This document shows, in pieces, positions 34,254 to 43,399 of a DNA stretch of 64,000 nucleotides. The position numbers and the translations under genes are program-made. The notes beneath the pieces are model-generated. The model searched no databases. It worked only from the letters and a program-made list of their open reading frames with translations, and was not told the DNA's origin. Each line of letters starts with the position of its first letter. Within the stretch, counting starts at the first letter, position 1. The DNA comes from Rhodococcus sp. B50 (GTDB lineage Bacteria > Actinomycetota > Actinomycetes > Mycobacteriales > Mycobacteriaceae): positions 434,001-498,000 of the forward strand of contig NZ_WPAG02000003.1 in NCBI RefSeq assembly GCF_013602415.1, read 5' to 3'.

Positions 34254-35437
34254 GCCGCCACCAGGATCAGCGCGGACGCCGCCGGCGGCGGGGCCGAGGT
34301 GACCAGGGAGACCTGCGCCCCCTCCACCTGGCTCGTGGAGGTGCCGCGGATCTGCCGCACCCCTTCGACGACGTGGTTCATTCCGTGGATGTATCCCTCG
34401 GACATGTGTCCTCCGCTGGTGTTGATCGGTATCGCTCCGCCGAGGTCGATCTGTCCCTCGGCGAGGAAGTCGCCGGTGTCGCCGCGTTTGCAGAACCCGT
34501 AGTCCTCGAGCTGGATGAGGGCGGTGATCGAGTAGCAGTCGTAGATCTGGGCGACGTCGACGTCCGCGGGACCGAGACCGGCCCGGCTGTAGAGGGTGTC
34601 CTGGCATTCCCGCGACGGCAGGGCGGTGATGTCCTCGCGCATGAGCGTCGGGTACATCAAGCCCGGCTGGGGGTGACGGCAGGTGGACATCGCAACCGAC
34701 CGGATGAGCGCCGGCGCCTGTCGCAGGTCCTTGGCGCGTTCGGCGGTCGTGACGACGACCGCTGCGGCACCGTCGGTTTCGAGACAGTAGTCGAACAGGC
34801 GCAGCGGCGACGACAGCATGCGCGAGTCGAAGTAGTCGTCGAGCGTCATCGTCCGTTCGTACATCTGGGCAGCCGGATTCGCATTGGCGCGCTTGCGGGT
34901 CACCAGCGCGATCTGCGCCAGCTGCTCGGAGGTCAGGCCGGTCTCGGTGATGTAGCGCTGGGCCATGAGTGCGAAGTACTGGCCGGACGACAACAGCCCG
35001 TACGGACCGAAGAACTCCTCGAAGGTCTCGTCGCCGCCCACCTCGGGGGTGACGACCGGTGAGAGACCGAATCGGCGGCCCGAGCGTCCGTTGAGCGAAC
35101 GGAACACCACGACGGTGGTCGCCTGTCCGCTCATGATGGCGGCGACGGCCTGGGCGACCATCGCGGCCGGGCCCGAACCGCCCGGCCCGGCCTCCCCCCA
35201 GTAGGTCAGGTGTGGAACGCCGAGGCCGTCCGCGAGGGCAGCGCACGAGACGAGATCCATATCGTTGCGGACGACGCCGTCGACGTCGGCCGGGGTCAGT
35301 CCGGCGTCCTCGAGGGCCGCCGCGGCGGCCTCGACGGCGAGCGCTGTGACGGAGACACCGGAGTCCTTGGAGAACGCGGTGGTTCCGATTCCTGCGATGG
35401 CGCAGGCATCTCTGCGCCAGGTCGGGTCTGTGGACAT
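34250..35437 (-). CDS. Ltp-type thiolase or aldolase
   Basis: The 395-residue protein begins DACAIAGIGTTAFSKDSGVS and has AGPGGSGPAAMVAQAVAAIM near residue 84, where a thiolase would carry its nucleophile Cys: here the position reads Gly-Ser. It has DYFDSRMLSSPLRLFDYCLE, then IYDCYSITALIQLEDYGFC and INTSGGHMSEGYIHGMNHV near the C-terminus. Loss of the cysteine is a feature of the Ltp2-type retro-aldolases that act with a DUF35 partner, so aldol cleavage is more likely than thiolysis. It is coupled to the DUF35 gene downstream. Confidence 0.88.
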   Translation of the reverse strand: MSTDPTWRRDACAIAGIGTTAFSKDSGVSVTALAVEAAAAALEDAGLTPADVDGVVRNDMDLVSCAALADGLGVPHLTYWGEAGPGGSGPAAMVAQAVAAIMSGQATTVVVFRSLNGRSGRRFGLSPVVTPEVGGDETFEEFFGPYGLLSSGQYFALMAQRYITETGLTSEQLAQIALVTRKRANANPAAQMYERTMTLDDYFDSRMLSSPLRLFDYCLETDGAAAVVVTTAERAKDLRQAPALIRSVAMSTCRHPQPGLMYPTLMREDITALPSRECQDTLYSRAGLGPADVDVAQIYDCYSITALIQLEDYGFCKRGDTGDFLAEGQIDLGGAIPINTSGGHMSEGYIHGMNHVVEGVRQIRGTSTSQVEGAQVSLVTSAPPPAASALILVAA

Positions 35438-35480
35438 GTGTGGGTCACCTCTGTGTCGTGCCCGCGCGGCGGGCGGGGAG

Positions 35481-36296
35481 TCAATTGGCGGTCAGTCCGC
35501 CGTCGGCGGCGATCGCCGCGCCGGTCACGAAGGAGGAGTCGTCGGACAGCAGGAAGGCCACCACCGACGCCATCTCGGCCGGGTCCGCCGAACGTCCGAG
35601 CGCGGTGTTCTCCACCACCCGGCTGCGGGTCGCTTCGGGCTCGGGGCCCTGCAGCGTCTGCGAGTTCATGCGCAGGCCCGTTCGCACCAGGCCGGGGCAC
35701 AGGCAGTTCGCTCGGATGTTCCGATCCGCGTAGCCCATGGCGACCGATCGGGTCAGCTGCAGGACACCACCTTTGGAGGCGTCGTAACCGGGAGTGTTCA
35801 GATTGGTCGCCACCAAGGATGCGACCGAACCGACGGTGACGATCGAGCCACCGCCCGCCTCGAGCAGGTGCGGCACGGTGGCACGCAACGGCAGGAAGGT
35901 GCCGGTGAGGTTGACCCGCAGGATGCGATCCCAGTGCGCGAGTTCCATCTCGTGGAGCATCGCCGTTCCGTTGATGCCTGCGCAGGTCACCACACCGTCG
36001 AGGCCTCCGAACTCGGTGACCGCGGCAGCCACCGCGTCGTCGACCGAGGTCTCGTCGCCGACGTCGCACCGCAGTCCCAGCGTCTGTGCGCCGGTCTCCG
36101 CGACCGAAGCGGACACCGTTTCGGCGGCCTCACCACGAGCATCGGTCACCGCGACCGCCGCACCCTCGGCGGCCAGTCGCTTCGCAACGGCCTCACCGAT
36201 GCCGCTTCCACCGCCGGTGACGAAGATTCGGCGACCCTCGAGTCTGCGCAGCACCCGGGCGGTCTCGGGCCGGGTCTCGTTGTCCAGAGCGGTCAC
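35481..36296 (-). CDS. short-chain dehydrogenase/reductase (SDR)
   Basis: The 271-residue protein has RIFVTGGGSGIGEAVAKRLA, CDVGDETSVDDAV, VVTCAGINGT, the serine of VTVGSVASLVA, YDASKGG and VTGAAIAADGGLTAN. It is a classical SDR. GTG 36296 overlaps the stop of the mycofactocin-type SDR upstream by GTGA, so the two are one unit and may act on successive alcohols. The open frame in front of it is inside the neighbour gene. Confidence 0.9.
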   Translation of the reverse strand: MTALDNETRPETARVLRRLEGRRIFVTGGGSGIGEAVAKRLAAEGAAVAVTDARGEAAETVSASVAETGAQTLGLRCDVGDETSVDDAVAAAVTEFGGLDGVVTCAGINGTAMLHEMELAHWDRILRVNLTGTFLPLRATVPHLLEAGGGSIVTVGSVASLVATNLNTPGYDASKGGVLQLTRSVAMGYADRNIRANCLCPGLVRTGLRMNSQTLQGPEPEATRSRVVENTALGRSADPAEMASVVAFLLSDDSSFVTGAAIAADGGLTAN

Positions 36297-37120
36297 AGTC
36301 GTACCCCCGCGTCGACCGGCAGTGCCACGCCGGTGATGAATCGTGCTTCGTCCGAAGCGAGGAACAACACCGCGTTGCTCATGTCTTCGGGCGCCACCCA
36401 GCCGATGCCCATGGGATTGCGATCTTTGGAGCGCTCCCACAGGTCGTCCGGCCCTGGGTTCTCGAGATCGGGCCCGAAGATCCGGAAGGTCGCATCGTTG
36501 TGCAGCATCGGCGTCTCTACGGCACTCGGATTGACTGTGTTGACACGGATGCCGTGGGGGCCGAGTTCGGTCGCCAGGGTCCGCATGAGGCCGACAACAC
36601 CGCTCTTCGAGGCGTTGTAGTGCCCGATATTGGCCGAGCCGAGCATCGCCTGGATGGAACTGGTGATGACGATCGATCCGCCGCGGCCGGCGCGGATCAT
36701 CTCGGGGACGACGGCACGGACGGTGTGGAACACCCCCGTGAGGTTGACATCGAGCATGTCCTGCCATTCGGCGTCGCTCAGCTCCCAGGTGGGCCGGAAG
36801 CCGACGATGCCCGCATTGGCGCAGACGATGTCGATGTGTCCGAAAGTTCCGACGGCGTCCGCGACCGCAGCGTCGAGCTGTGACTGGTCCCGGACATCGG
36901 TGACGCGGGACAGGACCCGCCGGCCGGTCGCGGCAACGAGCGCCTCGGTCTCCTTCAGATCGTCCTCGGTGGCGAGGGGATACGGTACCGAGTCGATCGA
37001 CCTGCACACGTCGAGGAGTACGACATCGGCCCCTTCCTCGGCCAGACGCACGGCGTGCGAGCGTCCCTGACCGCGAGCCGCGCCGGTTATCAGCGCGACC
37101 TTTCCTTCAACTCTTCCCAT
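36293..37120 (-). CDS. mycofactocin-coupled SDR
   Basis: The 275-residue protein has ALITGAARGQGRSHAVRLAE at its start, the LDVCRSIDSVPYPLATEDDL insertion after the second strand, IVCANAGIVGF, ITSSIQAML, YNASKSG, and a C-terminal insertion around FGPDLENPGPDDLWERSKDR. The GQGRSHA motif and the two insertions are typical of the TIGR03971 group of SDRs that hold NAD tightly and hand electrons to mycofactocin. The host chromosome would have to supply the mft genes, which are not in this window. The downstream SDR is coupled to it. Confidence 0.87.
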   Translation of the reverse strand: MGRVEGKVALITGAARGQGRSHAVRLAEEGADVVLLDVCRSIDSVPYPLATEDDLKETEALVAATGRRVLSRVTDVRDQSQLDAAVADAVGTFGHIDIVCANAGIVGFRPTWELSDAEWQDMLDVNLTGVFHTVRAVVPEMIRAGRGGSIVITSSIQAMLGSANIGHYNASKSGVVGLMRTLATELGPHGIRVNTVNPSAVETPMLHNDATFRIFGPDLENPGPDDLWERSKDRNPMGIGWVAPEDMSNAVLFLASDEARFITGVALPVDAGVRL

Positions 37121-37167
37121 GGGTCTGGCTCCTTGTCTGGCGGTGCTTCCCGCGGCGCGGCAGGTGC

Positions 37168-38262
37168 TCACTGGTTGAACAGGCGGCCGAAGCGGGCCTT
37201 GAGTTCTTCGAGTGCTGCCGGTGTCATCGCGTCCGTGTTCTGCGGGGCGACCTTGTCGACGGTGGTGACGGCCGATCCGATGCCGGGCAGCACGGCGGCG
37301 TTACGGAACGAGACCGCTTCCTGACCGGCCGGGGTGATCATGTAGTTGGCCAGGACCTGCGCCGCATTGGGATGCACGGCGTCGGCGAGGATCGCGGTGT
37401 ACATGGGTGCGCCCCACACGATGTCGCCGAAGGCCGAGTCGACGGGGGCACCGGTCTGCTGCTCGCTCTTCTGGTCCTGCACGAAGGCGGCGACGGCGAT
37501 CTCACCGGACGCGAGGGCCTGTGCCAACGGCAGTGCGCTGGGATAGATTCGCGGGCGCTGCTGTGCCAACTTCTCGAGGAAGCCCTCCCCACCGACCGTC
37601 TCGAGATAGTTGTCGTAGAAATCCACGTGCGCGGTCGAGGTGGGAAGGACGATGCCGATCCGGCCGTCCGCGAGCGAGGGATCCAGTAGATCGCCGTAGC
37701 TTTCGACGCCGTCCGGGTAGCGCTGGGTGTTCCAGCCGAAGGTCAGAACGGATGCGTTGGAGACGAAGTAACCGGTGTCGTCCTTCAGGGTTGTGACGTC
37801 GTACTCGGTGGCGGAATCGGTGAAGGCCGGGCCGACCGGCTCGGCGAAGGCTCCGTTCGCGCCGAGGTCCACGGCCCAGGGCACACTCGCCTGGGTGATC
37901 ACGTCGGCGACCCGGTTGCCGGTCTCGGCCTCCGCGCCGATCTTCTGGTGCAGATTCGCGTCGACGTCGCGCACGACGTTCAGACGGATGCCGTAGTCGG
38001 CCTCGAAACGGCGGCCGAGTTCGGCGAGCGCGTCCGCGGCATTCGACGAGTAGATCGTGACCTCGCCCTCCGCCTTGGCCGCCTCGACGATTTGCTGCCA
38101 GGCATCGTCACCGGCCGGACCGGTGGATCCGATCGAGTCCGAGGTGATGCGGTCGTCGCCGCCGCTCCCACCGCAGGCTGTGAGAGCCGCTGCGAGAGCG
38201 GCTGCGGTCACGGCCGACAGGAAGGCACGTCGGGTGCGGCGTCGGGTGCGGATGAAGTTCAT
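37168..38262 (-). CDS. ABC transporter substrate-binding lipoprotein (family 1), orphan paralogue
   Basis: The 364-residue protein has a basic signal (RTRRRTRRAFLSAVTAAAL) with lipobox LTAC near residue 30, GEVTIYSSNAADALAELGRR, SVLTFGWNTQRYPDGVESYG and DLLDPSLADGRIGIVLPTS. It is clearly related to the binding protein at 19371-20432 in length and in the WNT and DLLDPSLADG blocks, but no permease or ATPase lies beside it. It probably feeds the same importer with a different ligand. AGGAG precedes the ATG. RR near the start could mimic a Tat signal, but the lipobox is better supported. Confidence 0.88.
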   Translation of the reverse strand: MNFIRTRRRTRRAFLSAVTAAALAAALTACGGSGGDDRITSDSIGSTGPAGDDAWQQIVEAAKAEGEVTIYSSNAADALAELGRRFEADYGIRLNVVRDVDANLHQKIGAEAETGNRVADVITQASVPWAVDLGANGAFAEPVGPAFTDSATEYDVTTLKDDTGYFVSNASVLTFGWNTQRYPDGVESYGDLLDPSLADGRIGIVLPTSTAHVDFYDNYLETVGGEGFLEKLAQQRPRIYPSALPLAQALASGEIAVAAFVQDQKSEQQTGAPVDSAFGDIVWGAPMYTAILADAVHPNAAQVLANYMITPAGQEAVSFRNAAVLPGIGSAVTTVDKVAPQNTDAMTPAALEELKARFGRLFNQ

Positions 38263-38301
38263 GGGGGCTCCTGGTGGCCGGTCGGGTGGGACCGAGGTCT
38301 G

Positions 38302-39066
38302 TCAGGGGGTGGAGGTGCGGCCGCCGTCGACGGCAATCACGGCGCCGGTGGTGTAGCTCGATCCGGGTCCGGCGAGATACAGTGCTGCACCGATGATCTC
38401 GTCCGGATTGCCGGCACGCTGAAGTGGCATACCCTGGAACAGTTCGGTGGCCGAGTCCATGTCCCAGGCCTTGCTGATGTCCGTGAGGAAAGCCCCGGCC
38501 ATGATCGTGTTCACCCGCACGGTGGGCCCGTAGGCCTGGGCGAAACCCTTGGTCAAGGTGTTGAGCCCCGACTTCGCGGCTGCATACGGCAGATCGGTGG
38601 TCATCGGCCGCTCGGAGGCAATCGAACTGATGTTGATGATCGACCCACCGGCACCGGCGGCCATTCGGGGCCCGACGAGGCTCGTGAGCCGGAACGCACC
38701 CTTGAGGTTGACAGCGATCACCTTGTCGAACAGTTCCTCCGACACCTGGTCGAGACTGGGGTACAGCGGTGCCATACCGGCGTTGTTGACCAGGATGTCC
38801 AGACGACCGAATTCGCTGTAGATCCGTTCGACGAGGGGTTCGTGCGCGTCCCAGTCACCGACGTGGAAGGCCAACGGAAGGGCCTTGCGGCCGGTGGTCT
38901 CGGCCACCTCGGCGGCCAGCTTCTCGCAGCTGTCGACCTTGCGGCTGACGATGACGGTGTCGGCGCCGGCGTGCGCAAAGGCGAGAACCATCTCGCGGCC
39001 CAGACCGCGGCTACCGCCGGTGACGAGCGCGACCTTTCCTTCGAGAGGAAGTGGATGCGAAGTCAT
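38302..39066 (-). CDS. short-chain dehydrogenase/reductase (SDR)
   Basis: The 254-residue protein has VALVTGGSRGLGREMVLAFA, VNNAGMAPLYP, ISSIASERPM, YAAAKSG and TTGAVIAVDGGRTSTP. It falls in the glucose/3-oxoacyl reductase-like SDR group. CAGGAGCC precedes ATG 39066. It lies between the orphan binding protein and an MDR enzyme, all on the - strand, so it is part of the same catabolic block; the substrate is unknown. Confidence 0.9.
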   Translation of the reverse strand: MTSHPLPLEGKVALVTGGSRGLGREMVLAFAHAGADTVIVSRKVDSCEKLAAEVAETTGRKALPLAFHVGDWDAHEPLVERIYSEFGRLDILVNNAGMAPLYPSLDQVSEELFDKVIAVNLKGAFRLTSLVGPRMAAGAGGSIINISSIASERPMTTDLPYAAAKSGLNTLTKGFAQAYGPTVRVNTIMAGAFLTDISKAWDMDSATELFQGMPLQRAGNPDEIIGAALYLAGPGSSYTTGAVIAVDGGRTSTP

Positions 39067-39169
39067 GTGGCTCCTGTCGATGAGGTCGGCGCCAGAAGGT
39101 GCCGACAGGATGTGAAGGTGCAGCGGGACACCGGCGTCACCGAAGCGACGTCGGAACGGTCCCGGTGGG

Positions 39170-40213
39170 TCAGATGGAGGGGGCGAGTGGAACGAGTGCT
39201 TTGCCCGTGGCGGCGCCGTCGAGCATGCCGACGAAGGCGTTCCACGCACCGGCGATACCGCCGGGGAACTCGGTGTGGACGGGCCGGATTCGTCCGTCCC
39301 GAAGGAGTGCCGCCATTTCGTCCTCGAACTCCTCGCGCGCATGCAGGTGGTCGGCCAGCAAGAAGCCTTCCATGCGGGCGCGCCGCCAGATCAGTTTGAG
39401 GAGATTACTCGGGCCGGGTACGGGTTCGGCGGAGTTGTAGACGCTGATCATTCCGCACAAGGCGATGCGGGCGTGGTCGGCGAGGACGCGGATGGCCGCT
39501 TCGAGTTGCTGCCCTCCGACGTTGTCGAAATACACGTCGAGAGCGGTAGCCCCGATCTCGTCCATCGCGGTGCGCAACAGATCCTTCGCCGGACCCTCGT
39601 GATAGTCGAAGGCCGTGTCCGCACCGAGTTCTTTTGCGAGCTCGACTTTCTCCGGAGATCCTGCGCTTGCGATCACCACCGCGCCGCGCTGCTTCGCCAG
39701 TTGAACGGCGATGGATCCGACCGCGCCGGCCGCGGACGACACGAACACGACGTCGCCGTTGCGCACCTGCGCGATCCGATCGATCCCCACCCAGGCCGTC
39801 ATTCCCGGGATGCCGAGAGCACTCAGATGAAGTGCCGCGGGGAGATCGTCGTGCCGGAGTCGGCGGCAGTCGTCCGCGTCGACGAGACTTTCTGTGCGCC
39901 AACCGTAATCATGGAGAACGAGCGATCCGATCGGTAGCTCCGATCGGTCGGACCGGGACACGACCCCGACCGTCGGGGCCAGCATGGGCGCATCGAGCTC
40001 GTAGGGTTCGGCGTAGGACGCCCCTCCTCCCATTCGGCCACGCATGTAGGGCTCGACGGACATGACGAGATTTCGGACGCGGACCTGCCCGAGAGCAGGC
40101 TCGCCGAGAGTCGTCTCGATCAGTTCGACGTCGGTGGGCAGGGGACGTCCGCTCGGACGTGCCCGGAGGACCCATTCTCGGTGGACGAGTTCGGTGACGG
40201 CGATGTCGGTCAT
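39170..40213 (-). CDS. MDR-family NADP-dependent oxidoreductase (leukotriene B4 dehydrogenase-like)
   Basis: The 347-residue protein starts with the family's WVLRARPSGRPLPTDVELIE and has MSVEPYMRGRM, the nucleotide loop VVFVSSAAGAVGSIAVQLAK near residue 150, SAGSPEKVELAKELGADTAF and DVYFDNVGGQQLEAA. It lacks zinc-binding cysteines, as do enoyl/alkenal double-bond reductases of this group. It would reduce an alpha,beta-unsaturated ketone or CoA ester with NADPH. Start ATG 40213 lies about 45 bases after the acyl-CoA synthetase stop. Confidence 0.9.
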   Translation of the reverse strand: MTDIAVTELVHREWVLRARPSGRPLPTDVELIETTLGEPALGQVRVRNLVMSVEPYMRGRMGGGASYAEPYELDAPMLAPTVGVVSRSDRSELPIGSLVLHDYGWRTESLVDADDCRRLRHDDLPAALHLSALGIPGMTAWVGIDRIAQVRNGDVVFVSSAAGAVGSIAVQLAKQRGAVVIASAGSPEKVELAKELGADTAFDYHEGPAKDLLRTAMDEIGATALDVYFDNVGGQQLEAAIRVLADHARIALCGMISVYNSAEPVPGPSNLLKLIWRRARMEGFLLADHLHAREEFEDEMAALLRDGRIRPVHTEFPGGIAGAWNAFVGMLDGAATGKALVPLAPSI

Positions 40214-40257
40214 GAGAATCCCTGTTCTCTACGGTGCGGACGTGGACGGCGGCGAGG

Positions 40258-41751
40258 TCAGCCGGCGAGTCCGGCCGTGACCTGCTCGACGAGGTCGCGG
40301 CGTACGAGCTTGCCTGTCGGGGTTCGGGGTAGATCGTCGACGAACACCACGTCGTCAGGAGTCCTCGAGCCGCGCAGGCGCTCACGGCACCACATCCGGA
40401 TCGCGTCGGCGTCGTCGTGGGAATTTGTCGCCGCAACGACCACCGCGCAGATCCGTTCACCCCACTCGTCGTCGGGAGTGCCGATCACCGCGACCTCCCG
40501 GACATGGGGATGATGCGCCAGCACGTCCTCGATCTCGGCCGGCGCGATGTTCTCACCGCCACGGATGATGGTGTCGTCCGCGCGGCCGCCGATGTAGAGA
40601 TAGCCGTCCTCGATCCGGGCGCGGTCCCGGGTAGGGAACCAGCCCTCCGCGTCGAGCACAGAGCCGTTGCCCATGTACTCGCCGCTGACCTGCGCTCCGC
40701 GCACCCACAGCAAGCCCGTCTTCCCTTCAGGCAATACGCGTTCGCCATCCTCCGAACGAATCTGCGCCTCCATACCGGGCACGATCCGGCCGGTCGAGCT
40801 CAGCCGGCTGCGCAAATCCGGATTCGCGAAGGCTTCCCGATGGTCTTCGGGTCCGAGAACCGCAATCGTCGAGCTGGTCTCCGTGAGGCCGTAGGCGTTG
40901 ACGAATCCGGTGTCGCCGAACGCGGCGAGAGCGCGTTCGAGGACCGGCTGCGGCATCCGGGCGCCACCGTAGGCGAGGGACGCGAGTGTAGGGACCTCGG
41001 CGGGGGCACCGTCGAGATGGTCGACGATGCGAGCGAGCATGGTGGGCACCACCATCGCGCTCGTGACACCTTCTGCCCGGACCAGGTCGAGCCACCGCTG
41101 CGGTGTGAAGTCGGGCAGATACACCATGCGACGGCCCGAGTAGACGTTGCTCAGGACGGCTCCGAGACCTGCGATGTGATAGGGAGGCGTACTGACCAGA
41201 GCCGCCTGTTCCTGTGCTGCGGAACCGAATTCGACCGTGTTGATGAGATACGACAACAGGTGCCGGTGACGGAGCAGCACACCCTTCGGGGCCGACGTGG
41301 TGCCGGAGGTGAACAACACGATCGCCGCGCCCTCGTCCTCCGAGCGATCGATCTCCAGGGGCTCGGTCGCATTCGCCAGCCCGAGAAATTCGCCCGTCGA
41401 GACGATGCGGTGTGCACATCCGTCGAGTTTGATTACGTACTCGGCGTCCGCCACGACCACCGGGTCGTCGAGTCGGTCGATCAGTTCGAGCAGCTGCGGA
41501 GCAGGAAGGCGGTAGTTCAAGGGAGCCAACGGGATACCGACGCGCCCCGCGGCGAACAGGAGAGTCGGGAGCATCGGGCCGTTGACACCGACGAAGACGA
41601 CATGGCGAGCACCGAGGTCCGCAAGCAGCCCCGCACCGCGCGAAGCGAGTTCGTCGAGTTGGCGGTAGGTCGTGCCACTCTCCCGCGGACCCAGAGCAAT
41701 CCGATCGGGGGTGGCGGCAGACGCCATGTCGAGGACCATCCCGATGCCCAT
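40258..41751 (-). CDS. acyl-CoA synthetase (ANL superfamily)
   Basis: The 497-residue protein has the AMP-binding motif IVLFTSGTTSAPKGVLLRH near residue 160, NAYGLTETSS near residue 290, YLYIGGRADDTIIRGGENI near residue 400 (D and R for ATP and hinge) and the C-terminal catalytic lysine in PRTPTGKLVRRDL. It forms acyl-AMP and then acyl-CoA, and is the likely entry enzyme for the whole cluster. CAGGTGG precedes ATG 41751. The frame upstream to 41874 lies in the AT-rich promoter region and is not coding. Bacteria use this size class for medium-chain or cyclic acids. Confidence 0.92.
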   Translation of the reverse strand: MGIGMVLDMASAATPDRIALGPRESGTTYRQLDELASRGAGLLADLGARHVVFVGVNGPMLPTLLFAAGRVGIPLAPLNYRLPAPQLLELIDRLDDPVVVADAEYVIKLDGCAHRIVSTGEFLGLANATEPLEIDRSEDEGAAIVLFTSGTTSAPKGVLLRHRHLLSYLINTVEFGSAAQEQAALVSTPPYHIAGLGAVLSNVYSGRRMVYLPDFTPQRWLDLVRAEGVTSAMVVPTMLARIVDHLDGAPAEVPTLASLAYGGARMPQPVLERALAAFGDTGFVNAYGLTETSSTIAVLGPEDHREAFANPDLRSRLSSTGRIVPGMEAQIRSEDGERVLPEGKTGLLWVRGAQVSGEYMGNGSVLDAEGWFPTRDRARIEDGYLYIGGRADDTIIRGGENIAPAEIEDVLAHHPHVREVAVIGTPDDEWGERICAVVVAATNSHDDADAIRMWCRERLRGSRTPDDVVFVDDLPRTPTGKLVRRDLVEQVTAGLAG

Positions 41752-42389
41752 ATGACCACCTGTCTGTAGATGCTTTTGTCGTACGAGAAGAGAGACGAGT
41801 GGGCCGTCACTCAGGTTCGTGGGCGGCGAAACCACTCTTACACCCCGACCACGAACTCGTGTGATGCACACCATAGCAATTATGCCTATATTTGTGAAGG
41901 TATCGCCGCACGATTTTTTCGACCTGGGGATTCTCGAGGAAGTTACGAGATTTGGATGGCGACCACGGCCTCCGCCAGGCCGAGGGCGTGTGATCGCATA
42001 ACTTGCCCTTACAACTGAAAAGCCCTCGAACCCGCGGCGGGACAGTGCGATGTGATAGCAGCGACCAGGTGCCTGCCACAGTGCATGGCCACCGTCACTC
42101 TTCGCTGGGCACGCATCTGCGACTCACCCCCAATATGGATGGCCCCTCTCCTGCAACGAAGCTCGATCAGATCTGGGACCGGTGATGAACTCGACAGAGC
42201 GCCCAGCCGGGTCCCATAACCCAGCGCCGAACGCCGAGTCCGATGATGGCGGTCCTGGTTCAAGTCCCTGGTCGCCACGCGGGCGCGAGCAGCATGGGCC
42301 AGTGGTCGAGTTGTCGGTAGGTACTCATCGCACACCCGAAGCCGGAGCCACAGGACCGAGGGTCTTCAGGTTCGGTAGATGTAGGCACG
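41752..42389. other. AT-rich promoter region and gap
   Basis: The first 140 bases hold the promoter region of the acyl-CoA synthetase, with an AT island around 41870-41895. On the - strand it reads CAAATATAGGCATAATTGCT followed by ATGG; a similar CAAA..TGCTAT arrangement lies before the genes at 23310 and 24729. From 42000 to 42389 I see no gene. Confidence 0.4.
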
Positions 42390-42524
42390 GTGATCGATGT
42401 CGACGCCCAGGGCCGTGCGGCGTTCGTCGACGCAGAGCAGGATGCGGTAGTCGCCGCGGCGGTCAGCTCGTCCCGCGCCGACGCCCTGCTCGACGAACTA
42501 CTCGCCGTGCTGGACGGGCTGTAG
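42390..42524 (+). CDS. 44-residue ORF, possible fragment
   Basis: A GTG-initiated frame gives 44 residues beginning MIDVDAQGRAAFVDAEQDAV and ending ADALLDELLAVLDGL. It has a mixed alpha-helical look and is similar in style to the tail of the 64-residue ORF at 44818 (EALLNELLGAMEEL). It might be a small antitoxin-like protein or the end of a lost gene. No firm evidence of expression. Confidence 0.25.
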   Translation: MIDVDAQGRAAFVDAEQDAVVAAAVSSSRADALLDELLAVLDGL

Positions 42525-42631
42525 CCGGCCTGGACGTGGCCGCCACCCTCGATCGCTGGGTCATACCACTGGTGTACGGCTGCACCAAGACTCGGACGTC
42601 CGGTCAAGTCCCGTCCGGAACGTGGTGCTTC

Positions 42632-43399
42632 CTACCTCGGGGACAGCGGCGGCGGGTCCTTGGCGAGGACGCGCAGGGCAGCGTGTCCACGGGCGCGGTG
42701 TGCGGCCGGAACCACGGACCAGGACGGATGATCAGCCCTGACCAGAGCGTTGGCCAAGTACCGGACGCGTCTACGATCACTGCCGATCATACGAACCCGC
42801 TCCCGGACGGGATTATCGATGCTGCAGGCCAGTATGGCAGCGTCGTCGAGATGCCGGCCTCTGTCACGGCTGTCCTCGCGGAACGCTGCGCCTTTGAGGA
42901 CGAGTGCACCAAGGACGTCGGGAACGCTGAGCTGCACGGTACGGCCGTCGAGGTCGATGTTGCAGTCGACGGTCTTGCGTAGCGCCGAGGTGCCGGCAGG
43001 GATCGCGAACACCGCCCGCCCTGCCACCGTCGGTCTGTGCGCGGGAGCGAGATTGTCGGCGACCATCACATCGACGTGTTCACTGCCGCGTACGAACCGG
43101 TGCGCCGGACCTGGCCCGACGGGCATCCGAAGCAGATAGCCGAGCTGTTCGAGACGGTCACGGACTCCGCTGAACGTGGCAGCGCCGGTTTCGATGTGGA
43201 GCACCATGTCGACATCGACTGTGGCTCGGGCGATCGGCAGCCCCGCTCGGGCCGCGTGCACCTGCACCATCAAGCCGCCCACCAGAGTCCACTGCTGCGA
43301 CGGTATTGCCTGTGCCAGTTCACCGGCCTGCGGCCAAGGAGGTCCCCAGCCTCCGGCCGGCGCCGGGATGTGCCACCGGGGCCGTTCACCTGAGCGCAT
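42632..43399 (-). CDS. nucleotidyltransferase-fold protein (AbiEii-like)
   Basis: The 255-residue product contains WTLVGGLMVQVHAARAGLP near residue 43, followed by ARATVDVDMVLHIETG. A GG, a helix, then R-x-T-x-DVD is the nucleotidyltransferase core seen in AbiEii/MenT-type toxins, which add nucleotides to tRNA ends. Its ATG 43399 lies 14 bases inside the end of the upstream gene, so the two are coupled. It may be the toxin half of a type IV-like system that stabilises the plasmid or aborts phage growth. The match is by motif only. Confidence 0.65.
   Translation of the reverse strand: MRSGERPRWHIPAPAGGWGPPWPQAGELAQAIPSQQWTLVGGLMVQVHAARAGLPIARATVDVDMVLHIETGAATFSGVRDRLEQLGYLLRMPVGPGPAHRFVRGSEHVDVMVADNLAPAHRPTVAGRAVFAIPAGTSALRKTVDCNIDLDGRTVQLSVPDVLGALVLKGAAFREDSRDRGRHLDDAAILACSIDNPVRERVRMIGSDRRRVRYLANALVRADHPSWSVVPAAHRARGHAALRVLAKDPPPLSPR

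Noticed and set aside
1..41751. steroid degradation cluster
   Set aside because: The enzyme families overlap with steroid side-chain catabolism, but no KstD, HsaC, Kst R, P450 or oxygenase gene is present, so the substrate was left open.
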